Source: CAYRNY01 sp964425755
Lineage (GTDB): Bacteria > Chloroflexota > Anaerolineae > Aggregatilineales > Aggregatilineaceae
Length of the DNA stretch: 64,000 nucleotides
Reading direction: 5' to 3'
Assembly (NCBI GenBank): GCA_964425755.1
Contig: CAYRNY010000011.1
Location: forward strand, 62,001 to 126,000
Shown: positions 26,197-34,813 of the stretch, piece after piece
Layout: each line of letters opens with the position of its first letter
How positions within the stretch are numbered: position 1 is the first letter of the stretch
Made by a program: the position numbers and the translations under genes
Notes under the pieces: generated by a model
Seen by the model: the letters and a program-made list of their open reading frames with translations, nothing else
What the model was told of the DNA's origin: nothing
The model's database searches: none

Positions 26197-27801
26197 ATGG
26201 AACGACGAATAACGGACGATCTCGAACAACTGAAAGCTGTGCTGCCAGAAGACCTGGTAGCGGCGCTAGAGCGCCTGGAGCACGATGAAGACGACCTGCT
26301 AGAGGTGATTCTCGACCTCGGTCGCGTGCCGACGGCGCGTTTTGTCGATGGCGAGCTGGTGCTGGACGACGAAGAAGTCGGCCCGGAGATCATCGACTAT
26401 GTCAACCAGCGTGTGGGTGAATTCGACGACGACAACCGGGCCGGGATCGAGCGCACGCTGCACCGCATCAGCGCGATCCGTAACCGGCGCGGCGATATCG
26501 TGGGCCTGACGTGTCGCGTCGGGCGCGCGGTGTACGGCACGATCGACATTCTGCAGGACATCATCGAAGCGGGCAACAACGTGTTGTTGCTCGGGCCGCC
26601 CGGTGTGGGCAAGACTACGCTGCTGCGGGAAGCAGCACGCGTGCTGGCCGAATCGCGACGCGTCGTGATCGTGGACACGTCCAACGAGATCGGCGGCGAC
26701 GGCGACGTGCCGCATCCCGCCGTGGGGCGTGCCCGGCGGATGCAGGTTTCCAAGCCGCACCTGCAGCACGAGGTCATGATCGAGGCGGTTGAGAATCACA
26801 ACCCGGAAACGATCGTGATCGACGAGATCGGGCGCGAGCTTGAGGCGCAGGCCGCGCGCACGATCGCCGAACGCGGCGTGCAGTTGATCGGCACCGCGCA
26901 CGGGAACACGCTCGACAACCTGCTGCTGAACCCCACGCTATCCGACCTGGTGGGCGGGATCGAATCGGTCACGCTCTCCGACGAAGAAGCGCGGCGGCGC
27001 GGCACGCAGAAAACCGTGCTCGAACGGCGCGCCCCGCCCACGTTCAATGTGCTGGTGGAGATTCAGACGCGTAACCGGCTGGTGGTGCACGACGATGTCG
27101 CGGCTGCCGTTGACGCGAAGCTGCGCGGGCGTCCGCTGCCGCTGGAGGTGCGCACGCGCCACGAAAGCGGCGAGATATCCATCGAAAGCGTCAAGCCGGA
27201 GACAGCGTTCGGCGAGCGCAAGAACGGCAGAGAAGGGGCGAAAGGCCGGCCCTCTGGGCGCGCACCGCAGCGCCAGTACGATCGTGCGGACGCGTTCGAG
27301 CCGACGAACCAGGGCGGGCGCTACCAGACCCTGCACGTCTTCCCCTACGGGGTGGCGCGTAACCGGCTGATCCAGGTTGCAAATCAGCTTGGCGTGCCGG
27401 TGCAGGTCGTGGACGATCTCGAAGCGGCACAGGCGCTTGTCACACTGAAAAACTACTACCGCCGCCGCCCGCGCCTGATCGTGGACGCGGAGCGCATGGG
27501 CGTACCGATCCACGTGCTGCGCGCCAACACCCTGACGCAGATGGAAGATTTCATCGTGGACGTCTTCCAGCTTTACGGCGATACGCCGGAAGACCCGATG
27601 GCCGCCGCGCTGCGCGAGGCCGAAGAGGCGATCCGCCGCATCCGGTCCGGGGCGCGGTCGGTGGACTTGTCGCCGCAGTCGGCATACATCCGCCGCAAGC
27701 AGCACGACCTGGCCCGCGCGGCGCACATGGTCTCGCACAGCTACGGCAGCGAGCCGCATCGCCGGGTGCGCATCTTCCGCGACGAGCCGGCGCGGCCCTG
27801 A
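26197..27801 (+). CDS. AAA-type ATPase with R3H-like nucleic-acid-binding region (Ycf45-like)
   Basis: A 534-residue protein. The Walker A motif GPPGVGKTTLLREAARV lies at about residues 132-148, the Walker B segment ETIVIDEIGRELEAQAA at about 203-219, and the region after it resembles chloroplast Ycf45 and stage III sporulation protein AA. The C-terminal 150 residues (HVFPYGVARNRLIQVANQLG and GVPIHVLRANTLTQMEDFI) contain the R3H-type part expected to bind single-stranded nucleic acid. The cellular role of the family is not known. A good terminator follows at 27858. Confidence 0.86.
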   Translation: MERRITDDLEQLKAVLPEDLVAALERLEHDEDDLLEVILDLGRVPTARFVDGELVLDDEEVGPEIIDYVNQRVGEFDDDNRAGIERTLHRISAIRNRRGDIVGLTCRVGRAVYGTIDILQDIIEAGNNVLLLGPPGVGKTTLLREAARVLAESRRVVIVDTSNEIGGDGDVPHPAVGRARRMQVSKPHLQHEVMIEAVENHNPETIVIDEIGRELEAQAARTIAERGVQLIGTAHGNTLDNLLLNPTLSDLVGGIESVTLSDEEARRRGTQKTVLERRAPPTFNVLVEIQTRNRLVVHDDVAAAVDAKLRGRPLPLEVRTRHESGEISIESVKPETAFGERKNGREGAKGRPSGRAPQRQYDRADAFEPTNQGGRYQTLHVFPYGVARNRLIQVANQLGVPVQVVDDLEAAQALVTLKNYYRRRPRLIVDAERMGVPIHVLRANTLTQMEDFIVDVFQLYGDTPEDPMAAALREAEEAIRRIRSGARSVDLSPQSAYIRRKQHDLARAAHMVSHSYGSEPHRRVRIFRDEPARP

Positions 27802-27857
27802 CCGGTTCGCTGGCGCATACGGTGTGCTGGCGGTACAATGCAACACGAGTCAGTTTG

Positions 27858-27886
27858 ATCGCCGGTCCTGGCCGACCGGCGATTTT
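27858..27886 (+). terminator. Intrinsic terminator
   Basis: Perfect ten-base arms ATCGCCGGTC (27858-27867) and GACCGGCGAT (27874-27883), a six-base loop and a T-run. It closes the small ORF-GNAT-R3H transcript. Confidence 0.85.
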
Positions 27887-27924
27887 GCTGTTGCGCGGCG
27901 TTTGTGTTGACAGGGAGTGAGGTT

Positions 27925-28419
27925 ATGCAAGGCTTCTGTCTGGGATTGTTCCTCATCGCGGCCTTGATCGTGTGTGTGGTCGGTGTGATCCTGGTATGGA
28001 ACACGCTGGCCGGCGAGCCGAACGAAATCCGCACCAACGCGACGCTTGATCGATCGATCGTGCCGGTCAACGAGCCGTTTACGCTCACGGTTGAGCTTGA
28101 AAACGTAGCCCTCGAACCGGTCACCATCAAGTCGGTGGGGCTGGAAGACGACCTGCTCGAAGGGGCACGTGTCACAGACGTTCAGCCCGTATTCCGCGCG
28201 GCGGATGTGCGCAGTTTCCCGCTGGTCGGGGACTGGACCGAATACCCGCTGGACCGGCGGCTTTTGGGCGGTAGCGGCATGACGGTCATGGTGACGCTGC
28301 AAGCCGTCACGCCCGGCGCATATAGCGGTGACGTGAGCATCTGGGTCGAAGGCGAGCTGTTGGGCATAACCACCGCCCGCGCGCGCCGGGAGACGATCGA
28401 ATTCGAGGTGGTGCAGTAA
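27925..28419 (+). CDS. Membrane-anchored hypothetical protein with Ig-like domain
   Basis: A 164-residue protein: one N-terminal membrane helix (residues 5-27, LGLFLIAALIVCVVGVILVW) and a beta-rich extracytoplasmic domain with RSIVPVNEPFTLTVELENVA, a pattern like the CARDB or other Ig-like domains that present a surface. The start at 27925 has GGGAG 7 bases upstream; the ATG-like alternative at 27904 would add residues before the helix. It lies 26 bases before tmk. Confidence 0.6.
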   Translation: MQGFCLGLFLIAALIVCVVGVILVWNTLAGEPNEIRTNATLDRSIVPVNEPFTLTVELENVALEPVTIKSVGLEDDLLEGARVTDVQPVFRAADVRSFPLVGDWTEYPLDRRLLGGSGMTVMVTLQAVTPGAYSGDVSIWVEGELLGITTARARRETIEFEVVQ

Positions 28420-28445
28420 GCCACTGCAGGGAGCAGAACAAGACC

Positions 28446-29075
28446 GTGTTTATCACCTTTGAAGGGCCGGACGGCAGCGGCAAAACCACCCAGATCGCGC
28501 CGCTGGTGGCATTTCTCCGCGCGCAAGGGCACACCGTCTTTGAGACGCGCGAGCCGGGCGGCACGCATATCGGCGACCAGATTCGCGCCGTGTTGCACGA
28601 TCTTTCCAACCGCGAGATGCACCCGCACACCGAGATTTTGCTCTATGCGGCGTCGCGCGCGCAGCTTGTCGCGCAGGAGATCCGCCCGCGCCTCGCACGC
28701 GGCGAGATCGTGGTCTGCGACCGTTACGCCGATAGCACGCTGGCCTACCAGGGCCACGGGCACGGGCTGGACCTGCCAACCCTGCGCACGATCCTGCAGT
28801 TTGCCACCGGCGGCCTGAAGCCGGACCTGACGCTGTATCTCGATATCTCCGCCGAGGATGGCCTCAAACGCCGCCAGCACGCCGCCGAGGATGGCGACGA
28901 GTGGAACCGCATGGACGCGCAATCGATCGCGTTCCACCGCCGCGTGCGTGCGGGCTACCTGGCGCTGGCGCGGGAAGAGCCGGAACGCTGGGTGTGCATC
29001 GAGGCCATGCAGCCGCGCGAGACGATCCAGGCCCAGATCCAGGCGATCGTCACGGCGCGCCTGGCGGCCCGCTAG
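28446..29075 (+). CDS. tmk: Thymidylate kinase
   Basis: It phosphorylates dTMP to dTDP in the cytoplasm. The 209-residue protein has the P-loop FEGPDGSGKTT at residues 5-15, the dTMP-binding ETREPGGT, and DRYADSTLAYQGHG with the DRY motif. The start codon is GTG at 28446; the nearest Shine-Dalgarno-like GGGAG is 12 bases upstream, which is long. The stop lies ten bases from the convergent FmdB gene. Confidence 0.95.
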   Translation: MFITFEGPDGSGKTTQIAPLVAFLRAQGHTVFETREPGGTHIGDQIRAVLHDLSNREMHPHTEILLYAASRAQLVAQEIRPRLARGEIVVCDRYADSTLAYQGHGHGLDLPTLRTILQFATGGLKPDLTLYLDISAEDGLKRRQHAAEDGDEWNRMDAQSIAFHRRVRAGYLALAREEPERWVCIEAMQPRETIQAQIQAIVTARLAAR

Positions 29076-29084
29076 GGGCGGCGC

Positions 29085-29492
29085 TCAGCGATCGCCCAGG
29101 TCGTCGCCGTCGTCCGGTAGATCGGGCAGGCTGGCCTCAATCGCTTCGGGATCGTCGCCGCGCTCCAGCCGTTCGACCACTTCATCGAACTCGGGGCCGA
29201 CGTCCTCGCCCATCTCTGAGCCCATCTCGCGCAGCATCCGGCCCAGCGTGCGCGGGTCGTCGTCCAGGTCGTCGAACGCAGCATCCAGCGCGGCGTCATC
29301 GTCCGGGTTGTCCGACATCAGACGCGACACGATCGACGGGCGCTTGATCGCCACGCGTGAGATCAGCCGCGTCAGGTTCGTGCTGCCGCAGTGCGGGCAG
29401 GTATGCGTCGCCTCGTCGTAGGCGGCATACGTCTTGTAACGCAGCGTGACCTTACGTCCGCAGTCATCGCAGCGAAACTCGTATACTGGCAT
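29085..29492 (-). CDS. FmdB-family zinc-ribbon protein with acidic tail
   Basis: A 135-residue protein. The N-terminal 45 residues form a zinc ribbon, MPVYEFRCDDCGRK with Cys8/Cys11 and TCPHCGS with Cys32/Cys35. The remaining 85 residues are strongly acidic (DNPDDDAALDAAFDDLDDDP). FmdB-type ribbons are regulators or assembly factors in only a few cases, so the function is open. The acidic tail is unusual for the family and could mimic nucleic acid or bind a basic partner. GGAGG precedes the ATG. Confidence 0.82.
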   Translation of the reverse strand: MPVYEFRCDDCGRKVTLRYKTYAAYDEATHTCPHCGSTNLTRLISRVAIKRPSIVSRLMSDNPDDDAALDAAFDDLDDDPRTLGRMLREMGSEMGEDVGPEFDEVVERLERGDDPEAIEASLPDLPDDGDDLGDR

Positions 29493-29526
29493 AGCCTCTT
29501 TTCCTCCACTAAGGCAGTATGTGGTC

Positions 29527-29554
29527 AGCTTAACACGCCAGCGTCCCCTGTCAA
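29527..29554 (-). promoter_or_regulatory. Candidate promoter of the zinc-ribbon gene
   Basis: TTGACA (29554-29549) and TAAGCT (29532-29527), 16 bases apart on the minus strand; the -10 box is weak. The rest of 29493-29680 contains the leader of the rhomboid gene. Confidence 0.45.
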
Positions 29555-29680
29555 GCTGGATTTAACAGGGTTCTAACGCTGTTTTCGGATTAAAGGATGA
29601 TCTGGGTACAACCTTGCGCTAGAATTTATGGTATACGTCTCTGCGCAGTTACGCTACACGACCAGACGAAGGATACACCG

Positions 29681-30475
29681 ATGAACCAACCCCAACCTCC
29701 GCTCCCCCCAGGCTCTGAGCAACAGCCGCCGGAGGGCGTCCACCGGATCGCCGTGCGGTTTCCGGTGTCCCAACCGCGCCTGATGTACGTGCTGCTGGCA
29801 GTGAACGTGTTGATTTTCCTGTACTATTTTGGACTGGGCAAGCAAGAGCAGCTCCAGTTCTTGCTGGATTGGGGCAAGGTTAACGAGTTCATCGCGGATG
29901 GCGAATACTACCGGCTGCTGACCTCGATGTTCCTGCACCTGGACCTGTCGCACATGTTGCTGAACGGGTTTGCGCTGTACATTTTCGGGCGCGATGTCGA
30001 GGCATTGTTTGGCACGCCGCGTTTCGCGGTCATTTACCTGCTGGGCGGGCTTTCAGGGTCGCTGGCGAGCTTCGTGTTTACCGACGGGCTGTCGGTCGGC
30101 GCGTCCGGCGCGATCTTCGCGATTTTCGGCGCGGAACTGGTGTACCTCTATCACCACCGCGAGCTGCACGGCAAGAACGGCCAGCGCCTGTTCTCGCGGT
30201 TGCTGGTGTTCATGGTGCTGGAGCTGGCGATCGGTTTCATCGGCGAGGTGGGCATCGGCGGGTTCCGCATCGACAACGCGGGACATATCGGCGGGCTGGT
30301 CGGCGGGATCGTGCTGGCGTGGTTCATCGGCCCGGCTTACAGCGTGCACCGTGACCCGGACATCGAGAACCAACTGCGCATTGTCGACGAAAACCCGTTC
30401 AAGCGCTGGGCGCTGCCCTCGTTCCTCTACGCGCTGGGGCTGGTCGTGATCATGGCGTATGCAGTCTCAGCGTGA
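29681..30475 (+). CDS. Rhomboid-family intramembrane serine protease
   Basis: The 264-residue membrane protein has six helices, a Pro-rich cytoplasmic N-terminus, the catalytic Ser in GASGAIFAIFGA and the catalytic His in NAGHIGGLVGG. It would cut membrane-spanning substrates within the bilayer; the substrate is not known. AAGGAT lies 6 bases before the ATG, which I prefer to a longer frame from 29597 that has no ribosome binding site. Confidence 0.93.
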   Translation: MNQPQPPLPPGSEQQPPEGVHRIAVRFPVSQPRLMYVLLAVNVLIFLYYFGLGKQEQLQFLLDWGKVNEFIADGEYYRLLTSMFLHLDLSHMLLNGFALYIFGRDVEALFGTPRFAVIYLLGGLSGSLASFVFTDGLSVGASGAIFAIFGAELVYLYHHRELHGKNGQRLFSRLLVFMVLELAIGFIGEVGIGGFRIDNAGHIGGLVGGIVLAWFIGPAYSVHRDPDIENQLRIVDENPFKRWALPSFLYALGLVVIMAYAVSA

Positions 30476-30567
30476 CGCGTTATCGCAGCGCTGTTCGGTA
30501 ACCGGGCGCGGGCGCGTCTCTTTGCTGGAACGTGCCCGCGCTGCTGGATGACCTGGGGATAGCCCGG

Positions 30568-31032
30568 TTAGCCCTGTTCGGCCAGGAACGCCGTCGCCTT
30601 CTCCACGCTGTCCTTCGGGCTGATCTTGATCTGCTCGTCGGCAATGGTGCCGTCTTCATCAATGACCCAGTGCGAGCGAATCACGCCCATGTACGTCTTG
30701 CCGTACATCGACTTTTCGCCCCACGCGCCCCACGCTTCCAACACCGTATGGTCCGGGTCGGACAGCAGGTCGTAGGGCAATCCCTCTTTGGCTTTCCACT
30801 GGCGCAGCGCCTCCGGCTCGTCTGGGCTAATGCCCAGCACGACGGCATTCGCCGCGTCGATACGCGGGAACTCGTCGCGGAAGCCGCATGCCTGGGTCGT
30901 GCAGCCGCTGGTCCCGGCCTTCGGATACGCGAACAAGACCACTTTCTTACCGCGAAAATCGCTCAGCTTGACCGGTTTCCCGTCCTGGTTGGGCAGTTCG
31001 AAATCGGGCGCTTTCTCGCCTACGGCTGGCAT
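30568..31032 (-). CDS. bcp: Thioredoxin-dependent thiol peroxidase (Bcp/PrxQ)
   Basis: The 154-residue enzyme reduces hydroperoxides. It has KAPDFELPNQDGKPVKLSDF, the peroxidatic Cys44 in TSGCTTQACGFRD and Cys49 as the likely resolving residue, five residues apart as in PrxQ. The usual Pro before the GC pair (TPGC) is Ser here. I chose the ATG at 31032 (MPAVGEKAPD), the length of E. coli Bcp, with GGAG 9 bases upstream. It lies 252 bases downstream of lexA in the same direction; that gap shows no gene. Confidence 0.93.
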   Translation of the reverse strand: MPAVGEKAPDFELPNQDGKPVKLSDFRGKKVVLFAYPKAGTSGCTTQACGFRDEFPRIDAANAVVLGISPDEPEALRQWKAKEGLPYDLLSDPDHTVLEAWGAWGEKSMYGKTYMGVIRSHWVIDEDGTIADEQIKISPKDSVEKATAFLAEQG

Positions 31033-31284
31033 ATGCGTTTGCTCCATCTGAGATTTGTGTTGGGAGAGATCAAGCCAGAATGTAGCACAGTCGCCGCGCG
31101 AACGGCCACAACAATGCAGGCGATATAGCGGAGCCGGGTGTGAGGATGATCGCGCGGGCCAACACCACAGGCCCATCTATCCGCACCAGCACGGAGCGAT
31201 AGATCGGCAGGTAGACTGATGAGTCTGTGGGTTGTCAGGCGGCACAGCGCCACGCGATACCGCGCCGGGCGTCACGCACTGCGA

Positions 31285-31980
31285 TCAGTGCAGCGTGCGC
31301 AACACCGCCAGCACGCGACCCTGGATGTTGACCTGGTCCGCGTTCACGATGATCGGGTCCATGGTCGGGTTGGCCGGTTGCAGCCGCACGTATTTGCCCT
31401 CGCTGTAATAGTGTTTGAGCGTCGTCTCGCCGCGCTCGCTGAGCCACACCGCGACCATGTCGCCGTTACGCGCGACCTGCTGCTTCTTCAACACGATCAC
31501 GTCGCCTTCCGCGACCATCGCGTCGATCATCGAGTCCCCGGTCACGCGCAGCGCAAACAGATCGCTCTGGTCGTCCACGCCCAGCATAGAGAGCGGCACG
31601 TCGATCAGGTCGTCGTTGTCGTAGTAGTACCCGAAGTCTTCCGGCGTGGTGACGGGGGTGCTGGCCGCGATCGTGCCGACCAGCGGCACCTGGAACACCG
31701 CGCCGGTGCTGGTGATCTTGGCCTGCCTGGTGCCGGGCAGTTCGATCGCGCCGTCATCATCCTGCGGGACCAACCGCAACCCGCGCGAGACTTCCGGCAC
31801 GCGCTCGATCAAGCCGTAATCCACGAGCTTGTTCAGGTTGTAGTTCACCACCGAAGTGGACGCGATACCGACCGCCTCGCCAATTTCGCGGATCGTGGGC
31901 GGGTAACCGCGCCGGTCCAGAAACTGCGCGATAAACTTGAGGATGTTCTGCTGGCGCTTTGATAGGTGCTTGGTTTCCAT
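31285..31980 (-). CDS. lexA: LexA SOS repressor
   Basis: A 231-residue repressor: winged HTH with YPPTIREIGEAVGIASTSVV (residues 26-45), and the S24 peptidase half with Ser150 in VTGDSM and Lys189 in TTLKHYY. The self-cleavage site reads VGTIAASTP, so the usual Ala-Gly bond is Ala106-Ser107. The start at 31980 has GGAG 8 bases upstream. Transcription is under a strong promoter with a LexA box in its spacer, so the gene is autorepressed. Confidence 0.95.
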   Translation of the reverse strand: METKHLSKRQQNILKFIAQFLDRRGYPPTIREIGEAVGIASTSVVNYNLNKLVDYGLIERVPEVSRGLRLVPQDDDGAIELPGTRQAKITSTGAVFQVPLVGTIAASTPVTTPEDFGYYYDNDDLIDVPLSMLGVDDQSDLFALRVTGDSMIDAMVAEGDVIVLKKQQVARNGDMVAVWLSERGETTLKHYYSEGKYVRLQPANPTMDPIIVNADQVNIQGRVLAVLRTLH

Positions 31981-32003
31981 ACGTTTCGCTCCGTGCCTGA
32001 ATT

Positions 32004-32017
32004 CGCACAATAGTTCG
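32004..32017. promoter_or_regulatory. Second LexA-box-like site, one mismatch
   Basis: CGCACAATAGTTCG reads CGAAC-N4-GTGCG on the minus strand, one base from the box at 32038. It lies downstream of the expected transcription start of lexA. Confidence 0.45.
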
Positions 32018-32029
32018 ATACTTGCCTGC

Positions 32030-32058
32030 ATTATAGGCGAACCCATGTTCGGTGTCAA
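32030..32058 (-). promoter_or_regulatory. lexA promoter
   Basis: TTGACA (32058-32053) and TATAAT (32035-32030), both perfect, with a 17-base spacer on the minus strand. The LexA box fills the spacer. Confidence 0.85.
32038..32051. promoter_or_regulatory. lexA: LexA box
   Basis: CGAACCCATGTTCG fits the Gram-positive type SOS box CGAAC-N4-GTTCG. Lying between -35 and -10 of the lexA promoter, it explains autorepression directly. Confidence 0.85.
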
Positions 32059-32169
32059 GCGAAACGCAAACAAACTTGTAGTTCCGCACCAACAAAGCAC
32101 TAACCAAACGTCATCGTTTCCTTGATGTTTCGGCTACCATTTCTGGCGTGTGCGTCCGTCCCGGCACCG

Positions 32170-33549
32170 CTAAGCAACGGGCAGCTCGAAGACAAACGTG
32201 GTCTGGTCCGGCGCGCTTTCCGCCCAGATGCGCCCGCCATGCAGCAGCAGCAACTGCTGCGTGATCGCCAGCCCCAACCCGCTACCGCCCTTGTCGCGCT
32301 CGCGGGCTTCTTCTGCGCGCCAGAACGGGGTAAACACCTGCCGGGCTTCGTCCGGCGTCAGCCCTTTGCCCGTGTTCGAAACGGCGAACCGCACCCGCGC
32401 GCCGGCCTGATATGCCCGCACCGTGATCGTCCCGCCGTCAGTGGTGTGGCGCAGCGCGTTCGTTAGCAGGTTTCCCAACGCCTGCTGGAGCCGGTCCACG
32501 TCCACGTCGACCTGCGGCAGGTTCTCGGCAAGCTCCTGCTGCAGCGTGATGCCCGCATCCAGCGCCAACGGTGTGAAACTCTCCAGCGCGCGGCACACCA
32601 GGGCATCCGCTGCGATGCGCTGGCGCTCCAACGAGAGCCGGCCTGCCTCCGCGCGTGTCAGCAGGCGCAGATCGTCCACCAGCCGCGACATGTGGATCGT
32701 GCGGTCGTAGGCCACGGCCAGGTGTTCGGCATCCAGCGGGAACACGCCGTCAAGCATCGCTTCCAGGTGCCCGCGCAGCACGCTGACCGGTGTCCGCAGT
32801 TCGTGCGCGATATCTGCCGCCATACGCTGCCGCAATTTCTCACCCTGCGCCAGATCGTGCGACATGCGGTTGAACGCGTGCGCCAGGTCGCTGATCTCCG
32901 CCGCGCCGCTGGCCTCAACCTGCCGCCCCAACCGGCCCCCGGCCAGTTCGTGCGATGCAGCGGTCAGCGCGCGCAAGGGGCGCGTGAGTTGCCAGGCCAG
33001 CAAGCCGCCCACCACCACCGCCAGCAGCGACGCACCGATCACCGAGACAACTAACCAGCGGTTCACCTCGGTGAGGAACCGTTCCTCTGCTTCCCCCAGT
33101 GCCTGTTCACCGGGGGTGACCTGCATCAGGTAACCAACGGTTTCGTCATCCACGGTAAGTGCGATCGCGTTGGCGTGCGCGCCTATATCGACCAGCGTGC
33201 CAATCAGAGCTTGATCGCTGGCCTGGAGCACCACGCCGTCAGCATCCGCCAGCAACACGGTTGCACCGCCGCGCCCGTTGCTCTGGCTCTGGCCCAGGCC
33301 GCGCCCCTGGCCGCTGCCGGCGCGTTGCCCGGGGATCAAAGCATCTGCCCCGGCCCAGGTCTGGTTAGCGCGGTAGTAATCTTCGAGCGCCACAATGGAA
33401 GTCTCGCTAAACGGTTGTGCGTCGCGCCGGTTCAAATAATGGCGGAAGCTGCGCTCGGTCGTGATGTGGACGATCAACGCGATCGCGCCCACCGACAGCC
33501 ACGCGATCAGCAGAAACGCCAGCGACAACCGCACCCATAACCTATTCAT
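32170..33549 (-). CDS. Membrane sensor histidine kinase
   Basis: A 459-residue kinase: helix at residues 5-25, an extracytoplasmic sensor of about 135 residues, second helix near 165-185, HAMP (LTRPLRALTAASHELAGG), H-box DIAHELRTPVSVLRGH, N-box NLLTNALRHT, G1 SNTGKGL and G2 GGSGLGLAI. The sensor contains a Gly-rich stretch (RAGSGQGRGLGQSQSNGRGG), like the loops of the DUF4405 and DUF5666-like proteins of the same operon. The start at 33549 overlaps the regulator stop by eight bases (ATGAATAG). It is the last gene of the respiratory operon. Confidence 0.93.
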   Translation of the reverse strand: MNRLWVRLSLAFLLIAWLSVGAIALIVHITTERSFRHYLNRRDAQPFSETSIVALEDYYRANQTWAGADALIPGQRAGSGQGRGLGQSQSNGRGGATVLLADADGVVLQASDQALIGTLVDIGAHANAIALTVDDETVGYLMQVTPGEQALGEAEERFLTEVNRWLVVSVIGASLLAVVVGGLLAWQLTRPLRALTAASHELAGGRLGRQVEASGAAEISDLAHAFNRMSHDLAQGEKLRQRMAADIAHELRTPVSVLRGHLEAMLDGVFPLDAEHLAVAYDRTIHMSRLVDDLRLLTRAEAGRLSLERQRIAADALVCRALESFTPLALDAGITLQQELAENLPQVDVDVDRLQQALGNLLTNALRHTTDGGTITVRAYQAGARVRFAVSNTGKGLTPDEARQVFTPFWRAEEARERDKGGSGLGLAITQQLLLLHGGRIWAESAPDQTTFVFELPVA

Positions 33550-34234
33550 CGCCTGCCGCCATCCGGTATCCCACGCCGTACACGGTTTGGATATACTCCG
33601 GCGCGCGTGGATCGCGTTCGATCTTGGCGCGCAGATTCTTAACATGCACGTCGATCGTGCGCTCGTAGCCCGCGAACGCTTCGCCCTGGATGCGCTCCAG
33701 CAGTTCCATCCGCGTAAACACGCGCCCTGGTCGCGCGATCAGCACGGCCAGCAACTCGAACTCACTGGGAGTCAGCTCGATGCGCTCACCGGCCAGCTTG
33801 ACCTGGCGCTTCTCTCCGTCCAGCTCAAGCTCGCCCACGCGGTAGACGCTGGACTCACCGGCGAGATCGCCATACGTGCGGCGCAGCATGGCGCGCACCT
33901 GCGCCACCAGCACGCGCGGGCTGAAGGGCTTGGTCACGTACTCGTCCGCGCCGAGTTCCAGCCCCGTGATCTGGTCCACATCATCAACGCGCGCGGTCAA
34001 AAACAGGATCGGCACGTCGCTCTCGCGGCGGATCAGGCGGGCCGCTTCCCACCCGTCCATCTCCGGCATCATCACGTCGAGAATCACCAGGTCCGGCGTC
34101 TCGTGGCGGAACGTGAACAGCGCTTCGCGCCCGTCGCGCGCGGTGAGAACGTGGTACCCGCTGTTTTCAAGGTAAGCGCGCACCGTATCGATGATGTGCT
34201 GCTCGTCGTCTGCGATCAGAATTTTACGGCTCAT
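33542..34234 (-). CDS. OmpR/PhoB-family response regulator
   Basis: A 230-residue regulator with a receiver domain (DDEQH at residues 8-12, phosphoacceptor Asp in LVILDVMMPEMDG at about 53, Lys in VTKPFSPR at about 104) and a C-terminal winged helix (LTPSEFELLAVLIARPG, TIDVHVKNLRAKIE). GGGGG precedes the ATG at 34234; the longer frame would add residues without similarity. The likely binding site is the 11-bp direct repeat at 39021, in front of the operon. Confidence 0.95.
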   Translation of the reverse strand: MSRKILIADDEQHIIDTVRAYLENSGYHVLTARDGREALFTFRHETPDLVILDVMMPEMDGWEAARLIRRESDVPILFLTARVDDVDQITGLELGADEYVTKPFSPRVLVAQVRAMLRRTYGDLAGESSVYRVGELELDGEKRQVKLAGERIELTPSEFELLAVLIARPGRVFTRMELLERIQGEAFAGYERTIDVHVKNLRAKIERDPRAPEYIQTVYGVGYRMAAGDE

Positions 34235-34339
34235 TGTGCCCCCGTTTAGAATGTTGACGTCTAACGTCCCGTGCAAGCCGCCCATGCTGCTGATCATGCC
34301 AGGATGCGCCCAGGTGCGCCAGTTCTCGGGCATAACGTG

Positions 34340-34699
34340 TTATCGCTCCGGGCAGGCACGGTCGAGGCGGCTGCTGCGCCTGCTGCGGGACGAACGCCCA
34401 AACAGCCGCCCGGTTTGGCATACGATCCACTTCCAGTGAAACGCGACATGCAGCACCACCAGCGCGCCCAACAGCACGCCGCCCCAACTGTGGATCGCGC
34501 TCATGTCCTGGCGATCCAGCCCAAGCAGCGCGGTGTTATCAGCGACCGCCACGCTCGCACCGCGTCCGCGCCCGCTGCCAGCACCCGCATGCGCGCCGTG
34601 CGGGTATACCACCCACAATAGCAGGCCCGACACCAGAATAACGACAAATGCGCCGAAGATCAGCACGTCCAGGAAATAGTTTGTGCGTGGTTTGACCAT
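34340..34699 (-). CDS. DUF4405-type small membrane protein (cytochrome b-like)
   Basis: A 119-residue protein with two or three membrane helices: FLDVLIFGAFVVILVSGLLL near the start and HSWGGVLLGALVVLHVAFHW later, with His residues placed as in small cytochrome b-like proteins of the DUF4405 family. Between them is an extracytoplasmic Gly-Arg-rich loop (AGAGSGRGRGASVAV). Haem binding is inferred from the two His in the second helix. The ATG at 34699 has AAGGGA 8 bases upstream; an in-frame GTG at 34717 is less likely. It lies behind a long stem-loop after the cytochrome c gene. Confidence 0.75.
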   Translation of the reverse strand: MVKPRTNYFLDVLIFGAFVVILVSGLLLWVVYPHGAHAGAGSGRGRGASVAVADNTALLGLDRQDMSAIHSWGGVLLGALVVLHVAFHWKWIVCQTGRLFGRSSRSRRSSRLDRACPER

Positions 34700-34736
34700 G
34701 TTCAGAGTCCCTTTCACATTGTGTGCTGCGCGGGGC

Positions 34737-34795
34737 GACGTTCTGAGCGGGCCGGGACCACACGCGGTAGCACCGGCTGCATGGCTCAGAACGTC
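34737..34795 (-). promoter_or_regulatory. Long intergenic stem-loop between cytochrome c and DUF4405 genes
   Basis: GACGTTCTGAGC (34737-34748) and GCTCAGAACGTC (34784-34795) are perfect 12-base arms; inside, GCCGG pairs with CCGGC. No T-run follows. It would separate the respiratory part from the regulatory part of the operon, as an attenuator or a stabilising or processing structure. Confidence 0.7.
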
Positions 34796-34813
34796 ACACC
34801 CGGCAGGTAAATT

